DNA from: an endosymbiont of Lamellibrachia barhami
GTDB lineage: Bacteria; Pseudomonadota; Gammaproteobacteria; Chromatiales; Chromatiaceae
Direction of reading: 5' to 3'
DNA: 64,000 nt
Assembly (NCBI RefSeq): GCF_011947365.2
Contig: NZ_JAAVSH020000001.1
Coordinates: forward strand, 596,907 to 660,906
Shown: one piece after another, positions 9,204-19,137 of the stretch
Position numbering within the stretch: position 1 is the first letter of the stretch
How the letters are laid out: the number at the start of each line of letters is the position of its first letter
Translations under genes and position numbers: made by a program
Notes under the pieces: generated by a model
What the model saw: only the letters and a program-made list of their open reading frames with translations
The model's database searches: none
What the model was told of the DNA's origin: nothing

Positions 9204-10696
9204 GGCATGTATTCCTGTGCCGTGATAAAACGCGCCCATTGCAGCGGACTGAATGGTGCCGATGCCAGCAATCCCGCAGCCAATGTCAGCAGGGCGGTCA
9301 CTACCGGGGGCGCCAGTAGCAGCCAGAACGTTTCACGCCGCCCCCAGGTGCGCTCGGCGGGCCAGGCATCAGGAGGCGCCTTGAACCAAGCGGCGTACAG
9401 AATAGGCAGGAAATATCCCGCGTTGAGCAGGCTGCTGCCAGCCAGGACGAAAACCACCCAGCCCTGTCCGGCGGCCAGCGCTCCCAGTCCCAGGTACCAC
9501 TTGCTGATAAATCCAGCCAATGGCGGAACACCGATCATACCGAGGGCGCCGATAGTGAACGCTGCCATAGTCCAGGGCATGCGCCTCCCAACGCCGTTCA
9601 TTTCACTGATTTTGTGAATCCCTAAAGTCTCGGCGAGGTTGCCGGCACAGAAAAACAGGGTGATCTTCATCACGCCCTGGTGCACCAGATGGACCAGGCC
9701 GCCGATGGTCGCGGCCGGGCCGACGATCGCAATGCCAAGGATGATATAGGAGACCTGGCTGATCGTGGAGAATGCCAGCCGGCGTTTCAGATCATCCTGG
9801 AATAGTGCCCGTAGAGAGCCGTAGATGATGGTCACAGCTGCCACTGCGGCAAGCGGCCCCGTAACACCGAGATTTGCCGCGACCTCAACGCCAAAAACAT
9901 CGTCGACCACCCGCACGATGCCAAAGGCGCCCGCTTTCACCACCGCCACTGCATGCAACAATGCGCTCACCGGGGCCGGCGCCACCATCGCCTGCGGCAG
10001 CCAACCGTGCAAGGGTACCAGTGCTGCCTTGACACCCAGTCCGGCTATCAGCAATACAAAGATGACAATGAGTGCTGCCCGATGCGTGTCGACCAGCTCC
10101 GCGACGAATCCACGGTGGGTAAATTCCAGCGAACCTGCCAAGCTATAAATCCACACTGTGCCCACCAGCAACAAGGCACCACCTGCGATGGTATAGGTAA
10201 GATAGGTGCGCCCGGCCTGGCGCGCCACCTCGGTTCCCCGGTGCACGATCAGCGGGTAAGTGGCCAGGGTCAGCAGTTCATAAAACAGCAGAAAGGTTAT
10301 CAAGTTGCCGGCCAATGCCACACCGATCGTTGCGGTCACACACAGGCTGAAGAAACCGAAAAAGCGGCTGCGATGGGGTGAGCCCTCCAGATAACCAATG
10401 GCGTAGATGGTAGTCACCAGCCAGAGCACGGAGGAAAGTGTGACGAACAGAACCGCCTCTGCATCGGCGCGTAACACCAGGTCCAGCCCGGGCAATAGGG
10501 GCAGGCGGGTCTCGTAATGGTGTCCATGAAAAACACCCCAGACCATCACCCCAACCAGCACCAGTTTGAGTAACGCGCCACCCAGGTTCAAGGTGGTACG
10601 GGTTGCAACCCGCTCCTCGGGCAGAAAAAAAATCACCAGCCCGGGTAACAGGGAACTGGAGAGGATGAGCAGCGGCAACCCGGCATCCCAGTTCAT
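9200..10696 (-). CDS. MrpD/MrpA-N-like antiporter subunit
   Basis: 498 aa, about 14 hydrophobic segments, of the NuoL/M/N–MrpA/D superfamily. It keeps the hallmark residues: Glu in 'FLLFYELLTLATYPL' and Lys in 'APAPVSALLHAVAVVKAG', plus 'PLHGWLPQAMVAP'. The start codon overlaps the upstream mrpD-like stop by 4 bp. In Mrp complexes such subunits carry out H+ (or Na+) translocation across the inner membrane. With no full-length MrpA in the operon, this gene may fill the MrpA N-terminal role. Confidence 0.85.
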   Translation of the reverse strand: MNWDAGLPLLILSSSLLPGLVIFFLPEERVATRTTLNLGGALLKLVLVGVMVWGVFHGHHYETRLPLLPGLDLVLRADAEAVLFVTLSSVLWLVTTIYAIGYLEGSPHRSRFFGFFSLCVTATIGVALAGNLITFLLFYELLTLATYPLIVHRGTEVARQAGRTYLTYTIAGGALLLVGTVWIYSLAGSLEFTHRGFVAELVDTHRAALIVIFVLLIAGLGVKAALVPLHGWLPQAMVAPAPVSALLHAVAVVKAGAFGIVRVVDDVFGVEVAANLGVTGPLAAVAAVTIIYGSLRALFQDDLKRRLAFSTISQVSYIILGIAIVGPAATIGGLVHLVHQGVMKITLFFCAGNLAETLGIHKISEMNGVGRRMPWTMAAFTIGALGMIGVPPLAGFISKWYLGLGALAAGQGWVVFVLAGSSLLNAGYFLPILYAAWFKAPPDAWPAERTWGRRETFWLLLAPPVVTALLTLAAGLLASAPFSPLQWARFITAQEYMP

Positions 10697-12147
10697 CCGG
10701 CGCTCTCCCTACCAAATGGCAAACCGATCTCCATCAGCGCCAGCGGCCAGGGCGCGAACAGACCCAACAGGATCGCCCCCAGCGCCAGTGCCAGCGCGAC
10801 CCACTCCATAATAATGGGCACCGTCCTCGTTTCATGGAGCACCCCGGCCTGGGTAAACGCATAGCCAATCACTTTAAAGACGTAGGCGGCAGCCAGCAGC
10901 CCGCCCAGGATCAGGATGACCACCCACCACCATTGACCGGCGCGCAGCGAGGCATCAAGCAACAACCACTTGCCGATAAATCCGCCACTGGGCGGCAGAC
11001 CTATGATGCTGATGCCCGCTAACGCAAACGCAGTCACAGTCAGGGGCAGGCGATGCGCTACCCGATCAAGGTCTGCGATACGGTCATGCCCGCCGAAACG
11101 CATGATGTTACCAGCCGCCATGAACATGGCCGCCTTAGCCAGGGCGTGGGACAGCAGCAGATAAAGAGTCCCCTTCCAGGCGGTAGCGGTTCCCAGCGGA
11201 AAAGCCAGAAAAAAATAGCCCAGTTGCGCCACGGTGGAATAGGCAATCAGTAGTTTAAGCCGTGTCTGGCGCAGCGCCTGAATCCCGCCCCAGAGGACAG
11301 CAGCCGCGCCGAGCAGACCCAGCAGTTGTCCGAGTGCCGCGCTGCCCAGCGGGAAGACCTCCAGCCACAGACGCAGCAGAATATAAAATGACGCCTTCAC
11401 GACCAGTGCCGACAATAGCGCGCTCACCGGCGCCGGAGCACTGGCATGGGCTGGCGGCAACCAGAAGTGCAGCGGAAACAGCGCAGTCTTCAGCAACAGG
11501 CCTGCACTCATCAATCCCACGGCTGCCCACACTGGGGGCGACGGTTCCATCCGTTGCGCCAGTATCGCGATGTCGACGCTGCCAAAACTGTGATAGAGCA
11601 ACGCAACGCCCAACAGGTAGAACAACGATCCCAGCAGACTGACCAGCAGGTACCGCATGGCCGATGTCAAGGCATCCGCACCACCGGCCAATGCCACCAG
11701 CGCCACCGCCGCCAATCCCAGCAATTCCAGTGTGACGTAGAGATTGAAGATATCTGCGGAGAGAAACAGGGCATTCAACGCGGCCCACAGGAACAACCAC
11801 AGCGGCCAAAAGAGAGCGGAGGGTTTGCGTTCGAAATAGCCGGTGGAATAGACGCTGATGCCCAGCCCTACCCCCGCCGTTACCATCAGCATCAGCAGAC
11901 TCAGACCATCTGCGTACAGATCAATACCTAATGGCGCGCCCCAGCCACCGACCGCGTAGCGTTGCGCACCCAGCACCACTACTTGCCAGCCCAGTCCAGC
12001 CACGCAAGTGACAACACCGATCGCGGTAACCAGACCCAGCAGCACACTGCGCCGCGGCCATAAAAAACAGACCAAAGCCCCGACCAGCGGCAGTAAAATG
12101 GCCATCACACCCCAGGGCGTGTTTACCACCGATGTTCCCAACAACAC
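10693..12147 (-). CDS. mrpD: Mrp/Mnh antiporter subunit D
   Basis: 484 aa with proton_antipo_M features: 'LYVTLELLGLAAVALVALAGG' (conserved Glu) and 'FPLHFWLPPAHASAPAPVSALLSALVVKAS' (conserved His and Lys). The GTG start at 12147 shares one base with the mrpC stop (TAGTG), the usual coupling of C and D. Integral inner-membrane subunit of a multisubunit cation/proton antiporter. Confidence 0.88.
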   Translation of the reverse strand: MLLGTSVVNTPWGVMAILLPLVGALVCFLWPRRSVLLGLVTAIGVVTCVAGLGWQVVVLGAQRYAVGGWGAPLGIDLYADGLSLLMLMVTAGVGLGISVYSTGYFERKPSALFWPLWLFLWAALNALFLSADIFNLYVTLELLGLAAVALVALAGGADALTSAMRYLLVSLLGSLFYLLGVALLYHSFGSVDIAILAQRMEPSPPVWAAVGLMSAGLLLKTALFPLHFWLPPAHASAPAPVSALLSALVVKASFYILLRLWLEVFPLGSAALGQLLGLLGAAAVLWGGIQALRQTRLKLLIAYSTVAQLGYFFLAFPLGTATAWKGTLYLLLSHALAKAAMFMAAGNIMRFGGHDRIADLDRVAHRLPLTVTAFALAGISIIGLPPSGGFIGKWLLLDASLRAGQWWWVVILILGGLLAAAYVFKVIGYAFTQAGVLHETRTVPIIMEWVALALALGAILLGLFAPWPLALMEIGLPFGRESAG

Positions 12148-12455
12148 TATTTCAACCGCTCTTCAGGGAGCCGGGGCCGACCTGTCTCCGCTCTCACCCG
12201 CAGCATCAATGCAAGCGCCAGGGCTGTGGCGGAGACAGCAACCACGATACCGGTAATCACCATGGCGTGCGGCACCGGGTCTGGTATCGCCCCCGGTGTA
12301 CGCCCGCCTAAAGCCACCAGTAGCAGGAATACCCCACTGCCCATCACATTGATGGCCAGGATCTTGCGCAGCAAATGCGCGCACACGATCAAGGTATACA
12401 GACCCAGGGTAAACAGCCCCACCCCGACCAGCGCATAGAGGAAAACATGACTCAC
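12147..12455 (-). CDS. mrpC: Mrp/Mnh antiporter subunit C (NuoK-like)
   Basis: About 102 aa from a GTG at 12455 that overlaps the mrpB stop (GTGA). Three hydrophobic helices and the MrpC/NuoK signature 'GLYTLIVCAHLLRKILAINVMGSGVFLLLV' and 'DPVPHAMVITGIVVAVSATALALAL'. A longer upstream frame exists but would run through mrpB, so the short start is preferred. Confidence 0.88.
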   Translation of the reverse strand: MSHVFLYALVGVGLFTLGLYTLIVCAHLLRKILAINVMGSGVFLLLVALGGRTPGAIPDPVPHAMVITGIVVAVSATALALALMLRVRAETGRPRLPEERLK

Positions 12456-13135
12456 CGCTGCGGCCTCTCCTCTGGTCGACCCCCCAGGAACAGGGCAGCC
12501 AACGTAATGCCGATAGACAAGGTCGCCGCCGCTTCGATCAGCAGTATCAACGCTGCGGCGAATGGGGGGGGATATTCCAGCAGTCGCCTCCCCACCAGTA
12601 TTAACACCAGGCCTACCGCAACGAACGCCCCGAGGCCCATCACCAGGGTAATGCGTAATGGCAGCCCCGAAAACCTTGCGCCTGGACGCCAACCGACCAA
12701 CAACAACAGTACCCCCGCCGCCCCCAGCACCGCACCGGCCTGAAAGGCACCGCCTGGCGCGCGGGCGCCCACCCACAGCAGATAACCAGCGACCAGGATA
12801 AGTAATGGAACCAGCAGGCGTGACAACATATCCAGCACCGGCCCCGGGGATGCCTCGCTCTGTTCCGGCGCACTACTGAGTGACCAGACTCCAAGCAGGG
12901 CCAGCAACAGCACGCCCATTTCCAGCAAGGTGTCGTAACCACGGAAGTTAAGCAGCACGGCGGTCACCGGGTTGCGCGCACCGCTGGTTTCGATGTTTTC
13001 CGTCACGAAGTCGCTCAAACCGGGAGTCTGCGTAGGAAGGGACAACACCGCATAGCCCAATCCCACTGCCAGAAGTGACAGGAGCGCCACCAGCAGCCAA
13101 CGAAACAGCGTCTGTTTTTCAACAACCCTGGTCAT
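12452..13135 (-). CDS. mrpB: MnhB/MrpB-domain subunit
   Basis: About 227 aa from ATG 13135 (an in-frame ATG at 13180 is further upstream, deeper in the preceding gene). N-terminal helix, a segment resembling the C-terminal part of MrpA ('NVTENIETSGARNPVTAVLLNFRGYDT'-like text), then the MnhB domain ('APGGAFQAGAVLGAAGVLLLL', 'EAAATLSIGITLAALFLGG'). In classical Mrp these parts are the MrpA tail and MrpB; here they sit in one separate gene. Confidence 0.85.
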   Translation of the reverse strand: MTRVVEKQTLFRWLLVALLSLLAVGLGYAVLSLPTQTPGLSDFVTENIETSGARNPVTAVLLNFRGYDTLLEMGVLLLALLGVWSLSSAPEQSEASPGPVLDMLSRLLVPLLILVAGYLLWVGARAPGGAFQAGAVLGAAGVLLLLVGWRPGARFSGLPLRITLVMGLGAFVAVGLVLILVGRRLLEYPPPFAAALILLIEAAATLSIGITLAALFLGGRPEERPQR

Positions 13136-13433
13136 GGACTTCAGATTCGTTGTCTTTTTTATGGAGTTTCTTTGTTTCATTCTTTGATTCGAGCCTTGCC
13201 AGTGCAGCCAGCAACAGGGCGCCGGTCAGACCCGCACCGATGGCCGCCTCGGCCAGGGCGATATCCGGCGCATCGAGCCGTACCCAGGCCAGGGCCATCA
13301 GCAGCCCAAAGGCGATGAACAGCACAATAGACCGGAACAGATCCGGACTCGCCAGCGCCCGCCAGGCCAGCCATAACAGAGCTAATCCCAGCACGGCATC
13401 GAACGCCGATTGCAATAGTGTCACCGCTTCCAC
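13119..13433 (-). CDS. DUF4040 (MrpA C-terminal/MbhD-like) subunit
   Basis: 104 aa, three hydrophobic segments: 'DAVLGLALLWLAWRAL', 'LFRSIVLFIAFGLLMALAWV', 'DIALAEAAIGAGLTGALLL', the DUF4040/MbhD pattern found as a domain of MrpA and as free subunits in membrane-bound hydrogenases. Charged C-terminal tail. Overlaps mrpG upstream and mrpB downstream, so it is tightly coupled in the operon. Confidence 0.85.
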   Translation of the reverse strand: MEAVTLLQSAFDAVLGLALLWLAWRALASPDLFRSIVLFIAFGLLMALAWVRLDAPDIALAEAAIGAGLTGALLLAALARLESKNETKKLHKKDNESEVHDQGC

Positions 13434-13714
13434 AGCTTGATGCCTCTTTGCCGCGCCGCTGCGGCCACCAGATGGGCGACACTGGCGCTGGCAAGCAACA
13501 CCAATAACCAGATCAGCAGCAACTTGCCCACCACAGCCCAGGACTCGGCCTGCAAGGCGAGCCCAGCCACTACCAATCCCAGACCGACGTTATCGGCCTT
13601 GGTCAACGCATGCAGGCGGGTATAGACATCAGGAAAGCGCAATAGACCGACTGTACCCGCCAGAAAGAATACCGCCCCGGCAAGCAACAGAAACATAGTG
13701 AGGTACTCAGTCAT
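13421..13714 (-). CDS. mrpG: Mrp/Mnh antiporter subunit G
   Basis: About 97 aa from ATG 13714, which overlaps the mrpF stop (GATGACTGA). Signature 'GTVGLLRFPDVYTRLHALTKADNVGLGL' of MnhG/YufB proteins, with three membrane helices. The upstream in-frame ATGs at 13720 and 13762 lie inside mrpF and are less likely. Confidence 0.9.
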   Translation of the reverse strand: MTEYLTMFLLLAGAVFFLAGTVGLLRFPDVYTRLHALTKADNVGLGLVVAGLALQAESWAVVGKLLLIWLLVLLASASVAHLVAAAARQRGIKLWKR

Positions 13715-13985
13715 CCGCATCGCCACCTTCCCGGGCAGCCCAGGCGCGCCGCACGAAAGCAACGGCGGTTAGCGCTGCCAGCAGTGCAAACACCAGCGCC
13801 ACATCACGTAGCGGTGGCTGATCAAACGCCTGCGCCAGCAGCAGCACACAAGCTACTGCAGTCGTGCCGAACAACTGCGCCGCGAGCATGCGGTCTGCCG
13901 CTGTCGGCCCGCGCAGAACACGCCACAGCCCCGCCACCAGCGTCAACAGGAGGAATAGCGCCATACCCATGTATAGTGTATCCAT
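13707..13985 (-). CDS. mrpF: Mrp/Mnh antiporter subunit F
   Basis: 92 aa, three hydrophobic segments, 'LWRVLRGPTAADRMLAAQLFGTTAVA' matching the MrpF/MnhF signature (R-G-P-x-x-x-D-R). Ends in a short acidic tail overlapping mrpG. Lies 91 bp downstream of mrpE. Confidence 0.9.
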   Translation of the reverse strand: MDTLYMGMALFLLLTLVAGLWRVLRGPTAADRMLAAQLFGTTAVACVLLLAQAFDQPPLRDVALVFALLAALTAVAFVRRAWAAREGGDADD

Positions 13986-14076
13986 TCGCGATCAATGCTC
14001 TAACACAGCCTTCATCGCTGGATCGACGACAAGAAGTAGGTTCCTGGAACGTTTCAGCACCCTCACACTGGTTTCT

Positions 14077-14610
14077 TCACACCAACGCAAGTCCAAACAC
14101 GCCGGCCACCTGCTTTTCCACCACGCTCAAATCCTCGGCAAAGGTACTGGTCTCGTAGAGCACATGGATACGCAGGCACTCTTCATCCAGCTCGGCACTC
14201 AAGGTGCCGGGCAGCAAACTCACGATATTCGCCATGAACACCCGCGGCAGGCCCGGCGGCAACCGCCATCGGTGCTCATACATGTCTGGCGAGATTGGCA
14301 GTCGGGGATGCAATGCTCGCCTGGCTACATCCGCTCCTCCGTAGAGGGAGCGCCAGAAAAAGAATGGGACAAAACGAGCGATCCCGATCAAGGACCAGGA
14401 AAAAGGAGGCAGTAGCGCCAAGCTGGCCAACGTCGCAAACAGTACCACCGGCACGCCAACCAACCATGAATCCGCTGCACCATCAGTGAGTATCCACCAC
14501 AGCAGGGCAAACAAAGCAGCCCGAAACCACCCGGTCCGCAAATGAATCATCACCGAATCACGAGGTAAAAACTCTAAACGCTGCCTTCGATCATCTGAAT
14601 GCATAATCAT
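14077..14610 (-). CDS. mrpE: Mrp/Mnh antiporter subunit E
   Basis: 177 aa. N-terminal hydrophobic pair followed by the MnhE core: 'WRSLYGGADVARRALHPRLP' and 'MANIVSLLPGTLSAELDEECLRIHVL', ending in a cytoplasmic domain. First gene of the nine-gene E-F-G-DUF4040-B-C-D-D-D set on this strand. Start uncertain: ATG 14610 chosen, ATG 14550 (MIHLRTGWFR) is a shorter alternative that begins closer to the first helix. Confidence 0.87.
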   Translation of the reverse strand: MIMHSDDRRQRLEFLPRDSVMIHLRTGWFRAALFALLWWILTDGAADSWLVGVPVVLFATLASLALLPPFSWSLIGIARFVPFFFWRSLYGGADVARRALHPRLPISPDMYEHRWRLPPGLPRVFMANIVSLLPGTLSAELDEECLRIHVLYETSTFAEDLSVVEKQVAGVFGLALV

Positions 14611-14881
14611 TCCAAAATGATCAATAAAGGGCTTTCATTCATTCGTCAGCTTCCCTATAACCAGAGTCCGGTCAGAAACACCTATGGAGCAAAAAATGGA
14701 ACGCGTACTCTCGATCCGCTCCACGATAGTAGAAATTGAGCACACCTCCAAGTCGTTCGCAGCATAGTCCAGAAAACGACTTGCAGGATACTGACAGTAT
14801 TCAGCGGAATGATTTTTTCGAAAGTACAGATGAGAGTGAAGAACCAACTTGCGGCACAGCCTTTCCACGTCGAAACCCGCT

Positions 14882-15754
14882 TTACTCCCGTTTGAGAAAA
14901 TACTCAACAATCAAACCAACAGGCAATTCAGCCTCGGTGATAAATACCTCGCAGTGTCCTGTACGCTCCATCAGATAATCAAGAAAAACCAATCCTGGCA
15001 ATATTTTTTCTGCTTTTGGCAGAGACGATTTCAACCTATCGTACTGAGCCGGAGAAAGACCCTGGAGCTCGGACATTCTATCATTCAGGGCGTTTCTGGT
15101 AAGCTTTCTATTATTGCACCCAGGCATTTTCTCTCCGATAACAAATGAGGTAATGGTGTTTGCGGCCAGGGCGATAATTCGATCCGTGTTTTCCGGTAAT
15201 TCCTTGAAGTTACCGTCGAGAAACCTACTGAAATTTTCTTGTGTTTCGTCCAGCGTGGAAGCCCGTTCTACAAAACTCTCATAGGCGAGTTCGTAACCAA
15301 CAGGAATGGAGCGTGATTGAACTTTATCGTCGTTCCACCAGGCGATCTGAATACTCTTACTGCCGGAATCACTAACGAGCTTATTGGGTGCACCGCCAGT
15401 GGCGGCAAGATAACCCACCTCACCTTCTCTTTCACCTTCAGCAACTTCTATGGCTATGCCGATTTCACCGGCCAGATCGATAATCTGCTGGTGGTTTCTG
15501 GCGTTCCTTATGGCGCTGGTGGCAATAGCAAGAACTGTCTGCGCGCCTCTGTCCCTACAATAGCTCACAAATTGAGAGAGTGTATCCTCTATCTGCCTGA
15601 ATTTTCTCCGGCCGATCATCCCGTGGTTTTCCGTAACCTCTTTTCCAATCTCCAGCTGTTCTTTCCTGATCAGTTCTGTCGTGACTCTACCGTTAACTTT
15701 CTGCCCAAAGACAAACTTGAAGTTCTTGCTTCCCATGTCAATTGCACCAACCAT
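14882..15754 (-). CDS. Ppx/GppA phosphatase-family protein, atypical P-loop
   Basis: About 290 aa from ATG 15754, which has an SD-like GAAGGA 7 nt upstream (a longer start at 15808 lacks one). ASKHA-fold features: N-terminal 'GAIDMGSKNFKFVFG' (phosphate-1 region), 'LAIATSAIRNARN' and 'EGEREGEVGYLAATG'. The second glycine-rich loop, normally D-I-G-G-G-S, reads 'VSDSGSKSIQIAW'. The family covers exopolyphosphatase and pppGpp phosphohydrolase; with one short domain and this altered loop, activity is uncertain. It precedes the mrp-like operon by about 270 bp. Confidence 0.75.
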   Translation of the reverse strand: MVGAIDMGSKNFKFVFGQKVNGRVTTELIRKEQLEIGKEVTENHGMIGRRKFRQIEDTLSQFVSYCRDRGAQTVLAIATSAIRNARNHQQIIDLAGEIGIAIEVAEGEREGEVGYLAATGGAPNKLVSDSGSKSIQIAWWNDDKVQSRSIPVGYELAYESFVERASTLDETQENFSRFLDGNFKELPENTDRIIALAANTITSFVIGEKMPGCNNRKLTRNALNDRMSELQGLSPAQYDRLKSSLPKAEKILPGLVFLDYLMERTGHCEVFITEAELPVGLIVEYFLKRE

Positions 15755-16094
15755 ACTTGATCCTTCTTTGCTACGGGGTAGTTGAGTAATGGTGCTTTCA
15801 CTGATCATAGGTGATTGGAGCTGATAAGAAGGTTAGAGATGCGTTTAGATTATCCAAGATTCAGGCGTCATGGGCACCAAAATCTGGAGTCAGAGTAAAA
15901 GCCAATGCAATCTAATCTGCATCTGGTTTGGCCGTTCTCTCCAGTTTAGACTAAACCAGAGGTTCTCGTTTTTGTCGAAACCGGCCTGCAGCGAGTCCTT
16001 AACCGAAGAACCTTGCGCTACCAGGACCAAGAGTCAGTTGCCGACACTTTGCTGCCGCTCATGCAATCAGTGGTAACAAAATATTTCATACAGG
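15755..16094. other. Intergenic region, no gene seen
   Basis: About 340 bp with no convincing reading frame. It holds an imperfect inverted repeat built on CTGGTTT...AAACCAG (about 15924-15961). It probably carries the promoter of the Ppx-like gene and the end of the kinase transcript starts on its far side. Confidence 0.4.
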
Positions 16095-19000
16095 CTATTT
16101 TCTGGGGTTTATCCATTTTGCCATCGTAATGAACATCAAATCAGGATTAACCGGCTTGGCAATATGGTCATTCATACCGACCGCCAAGACCTTCTCCCTG
16201 TCCCCTTTCATCGCATTAGCCGTCAAAGCAATAATAGGCAAATCCTTGAATTTCTTCTGCTCTCGTATTTGGCGGGTCGCTTCATACCCATCCATGACCG
16301 GCATCTGGCAATCCATTAGAACACCATCGAAATCCTCCTTGGCCAATAACTCCAGCGCTTCCTGTCCATCGAACGCCGTTTCAACTCTAATTCCACTCAT
16401 GGCAAGGATGTCCAGCACGATTTCCCGGTTTATTTCGTTGTCCTCAACCAACAGAACCTTGGCACCCCGCAAGCGTACCGTGGCTTGGTCGACATCCATC
16501 TCATTTTGATTGGCCAATGCCCTGTTTTGCGAAGACTCACTCTGTTGAGTCTTCAGGCTAACTGTAAATCTGAAGATGCTGCCGACGTCTTGTTCACTTT
16601 CCACCGCTATTTCGCCATTCATCAACTGGACGATCTTCTTGGAAATGATTAAGCCGAGGCCAGTACCTCCATACTTACGGGTTGTCGAACTGTCAGCCTG
16701 ACCAAAGGGTTGAAACAGTCCTTGCAGCTGTTCCTGGGACATGCCGATACCAGTGTCCTTTATGGCAAACTGTAATACGACTTCATGGTCACTCTCTTCT
16801 TTCAAGGCAACCTTCAACGAAACACTATCGCCCGCATCGCTGAACTTCACTGCATTATCACCCAGGTTGATAAGAACCTGGCTTAAACGTAATGAGTCTC
16901 CACTCAGCGCCATAGGAACTTCCCGATCAATTCGGACCGAAAGCCGAATACTCTTTTCCTCGGCCTTGAACCGCAGCAGATTAACAAAGTTATCGATGAC
17001 ATCCTTGAGATAAAAATCGACTTCTTCAAAATTTAGCTTGCCCGCCTCGATCTTGGAAAAATCAAGGATGTCATTTAGGATCCCAAGCAGGTTTTCAGCT
17101 GAGCGGTGAGCCTTGCCTATATAATTCCGTTGCTTATTGTCCAGCTCAGTTTTCAATGCAAGATGTGTCATGCCGATGATGCCATTCATCGGCGTACGAA
17201 TTTCGTGGCTCATGTTGGCCAAGAAGTCACTTTTCGAACGATTTGCTGACTCAGCGGCCTCTTTTGCTTCTGCCAGCGTCTGCTCAGACGTCTTGCGTTC
17301 AGTAATGTCTTGAACAGTGCCTTCAGACCGAATAATCTCACCTGAGTTGTTACGGTGATATTCGCACCGCTCCTGGATCCATCGAATATCATCATCGAAT
17401 GACTTCCGGACAATCCTGTATTCAAAGATATGAAGGACTCCTTTTTTCATAGAGTTCTCGCGCTGTTCCACAACATAATCGCGATCATCAGGATGAACAG
17501 TGTCCAGGTACAGTTCGTACTCCAAGTCGAACTTCTCCGGATCGACACCGAAAATACGAAAAGCCTCTTCCGACCAATGCAGTTTGCCGGTGGTTAAATC
17601 GTGGCTCCAGTTTCCAGTATGGGATATCCGCTGAGCCTCAGCCAATTTCTGCGCATAGATATCGGCTTCCCTCTCTGCAAATTCAGCTGCCACAACGCGG
17701 CCTTGTAGTTCCCGGCTTAGTTGCCTGTAATTGGTGACGTCCTGACTTGTCCCGCGATAGCCTGAAAAAACACCATCTGTGAAATATGGCTTTGCCGTCA
17801 CATTGAATTGAAGGGCCTGCCCAAGGAAGTTCTCTATCTTGCAAAGAACCTTTTTGACGGGTTGTCGGGTTTCAATATTTTTCAGGAAGGTATCGAGGTC
17901 AGGTTGGTCGGAATCGGGGTCGGGTGAAATCAGCTCATGAATCTGTTTGCCGATATAGTCATTTGGATTGATGCCGGTTATATCTTTCATCCGGAATGAG
18001 ATGTCAGTGAAACGCAATTGTGAATCCGTTTCCCACAACCAGTCGGATGCAGTTTCCCTGAAATCGGCAAGTTTATTTTTTGTTATATTCCAACCTTTTC
18101 GGGCAAGCCTGCTGCCGGCGACCCCCCATGATGCAAACGCCGATACAAGAACCAACAAAATGATAATGACAATGCTTTCGCGATGGCTCTTGAGAATGGC
18201 GCGGTAGACTGATGCCAGGTTTATTTGAGAAGCGATTGTTAAATGATTATCACCGACAACCACATTTCTGAAGGTAAACAGGTACTGATCACTCTCTATT
18301 TGACCTTTTGAAGTCGAGGCAACGTACTTAAATACCTTGGGAAAGTCTGTAGGGAACAAAGCTTCTTTATCAAACATAAACCCCCATTCCGCCTCTTCTG
18401 CAGGACCGATTAAATAGTGGCCGTTTTGGTCAAGAAGCAGTGGAAACTCAGATGATGTGGCAGGTATCATTTCGCGGATTGTCTTCAGCAGATAATGACC
18501 GCGATAATTCATCACCAATACGCCAATTTTGCTGCCGGAAGGGGAAAAAACAGGTGCAGACACTCGCAAAGTCGGTTTATAAGGTCGCTCGATTGCGCCT
18601 TTTTCCATATTGAGGTCGAATTGTGAAATGAAGTGCTGACCCAACCTCTTGGCCACTGCCTCCTTGAAGTAGTAACGACTGGATTTATCCTGGAGTTGCG
18701 CTTTGGAAACACTGATGGGTGCGCCGTCATTGTAATTGACGCGGACAACCTCTCTGCCATCGATATCCAATATTCGGATCTGATCGAAAACCTTTTTTTC
18801 TCGTGCAAAAATCTGGAGTTTATTTGACAGACTTATCCTGGCTTCAGGTACCTTCATTTCCAAGGCATCTTCTAGATCCTGATCCTTGGATAGAATGCGA
18901 AGATCGCTGATCACATCCCCAAGCTCTTCTCTGAAAAACTCCGCCGCCAGTCTGACGTTGCTTTTGGCGGAAGTATTCAATTCAACAACAGATACTTGTG

Positions 19001-19115
19001 CCTGGCTAAATAAAACACCAAGTGCCAACAACAAAATCACCACTACAGCAGGGAAAAATAGCTTTAGGGCTATTTTCAGCTGTTCTTTTGTAGAGACCTT
19101 GGGCATTTTCCTCAC
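16095..19115 (-). CDS. Hybrid sensor histidine kinase (periplasmic sensor, PAS-PAS-HisKA-HATPase-REC)
   Basis: 1006 aa. TM1 about 18-38, a periplasmic sensor of about 270 aa with dCACHE-like text ('[20 protein letters not shown]', '[21 protein letters not shown]'), and TM2 about 313-335. Then two PAS domains (the second a PAS_3 type, '[16 protein letters not shown]...'), HisKA with '[19 protein letters not shown]', HATPase boxes ('[11 protein letters not shown]', 'DTGIGMS', '[10 protein letters not shown]') and a C-terminal receiver with phosphoacceptor in '[16 protein letters not shown]' and 'KP' near the end. No Hpt. The 22-bp gap to the hemerythrin gene upstream suggests one operon. Confidence 0.93.
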   Translation of the reverse strand: MRKMPKVSTKEQLKIALKLFFPAVVVILLLALGVLFSQAQVSVVELNTSAKSNVRLAAEFFREELGDVISDLRILSKDQDLEDALEMKVPEARISLSNKLQIFAREKKVFDQIRILDIDGREVVRVNYNDGAPISVSKAQLQDKSSRYYFKEAVAKRLGQHFISQFDLNMEKGAIERPYKPTLRVSAPVFSPSGSKIGVLVMNYRGHYLLKTIREMIPATSSEFPLLLDQNGHYLIGPAEEAEWGFMFDKEALFPTDFPKVFKYVASTSKGQIESDQYLFTFRNVVVGDNHLTIASQINLASVYRAILKSHRESIVIIILLVLVSAFASWGVAGSRLARKGWNITKNKLADFRETASDWLWETDSQLRFTDISFRMKDITGINPNDYIGKQIHELISPDPDSDQPDLDTFLKNIETRQPVKKVLCKIENFLGQALQFNVTAKPYFTDGVFSGYRGTSQDVTNYRQLSRELQGRVVAAEFAEREADIYAQKLAEAQRISHTGNWSHDLTTGKLHWSEEAFRIFGVDPEKFDLEYELYLDTVHPDDRDYVVEQRENSMKKGVLHIFEYRIVRKSFDDDIRWIQERCEYHRNNSGEIIRSEGTVQDITERKTSEQTLAEAKEAAESANRSKSDFLANMSHEIRTPMNGIIGMTHLALKTELDNKQRNYIGKAHRSAENLLGILNDILDFSKIEAGKLNFEEVDFYLKDVIDNFVNLLRFKAEEKSIRLSVRIDREVPMALSGDSLRLSQVLINLGDNAVKFSDAGDSVSLKVALKEESDHEVVLQFAIKDTGIGMSQEQLQGLFQPFGQADSSTTRKYGGTGLGLIISKKIVQLMNGEIAVESEQDVGSIFRFTVSLKTQQSESSQNRALANQNEMDVDQATVRLRGAKVLLVEDNEINREIVLDILAMSGIRVETAFDGQEALELLAKEDFDGVLMDCQMPVMDGYEATRQIREQKKFKDLPIIALTANAMKGDREKVLAVGMNDHIAKPVNPDLMFITMAKWINPRK

Positions 19116-19137
19116 CCCCCACTACTTAAATTTTCTA

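Noticed and set aside
14635..14910. 91-aa minus-strand frame between mrpE and the Ppx-like gene
   Set aside because: It overlaps the Ppx-like 3' end in another frame and has no ribosome-binding site or recognisable motif.
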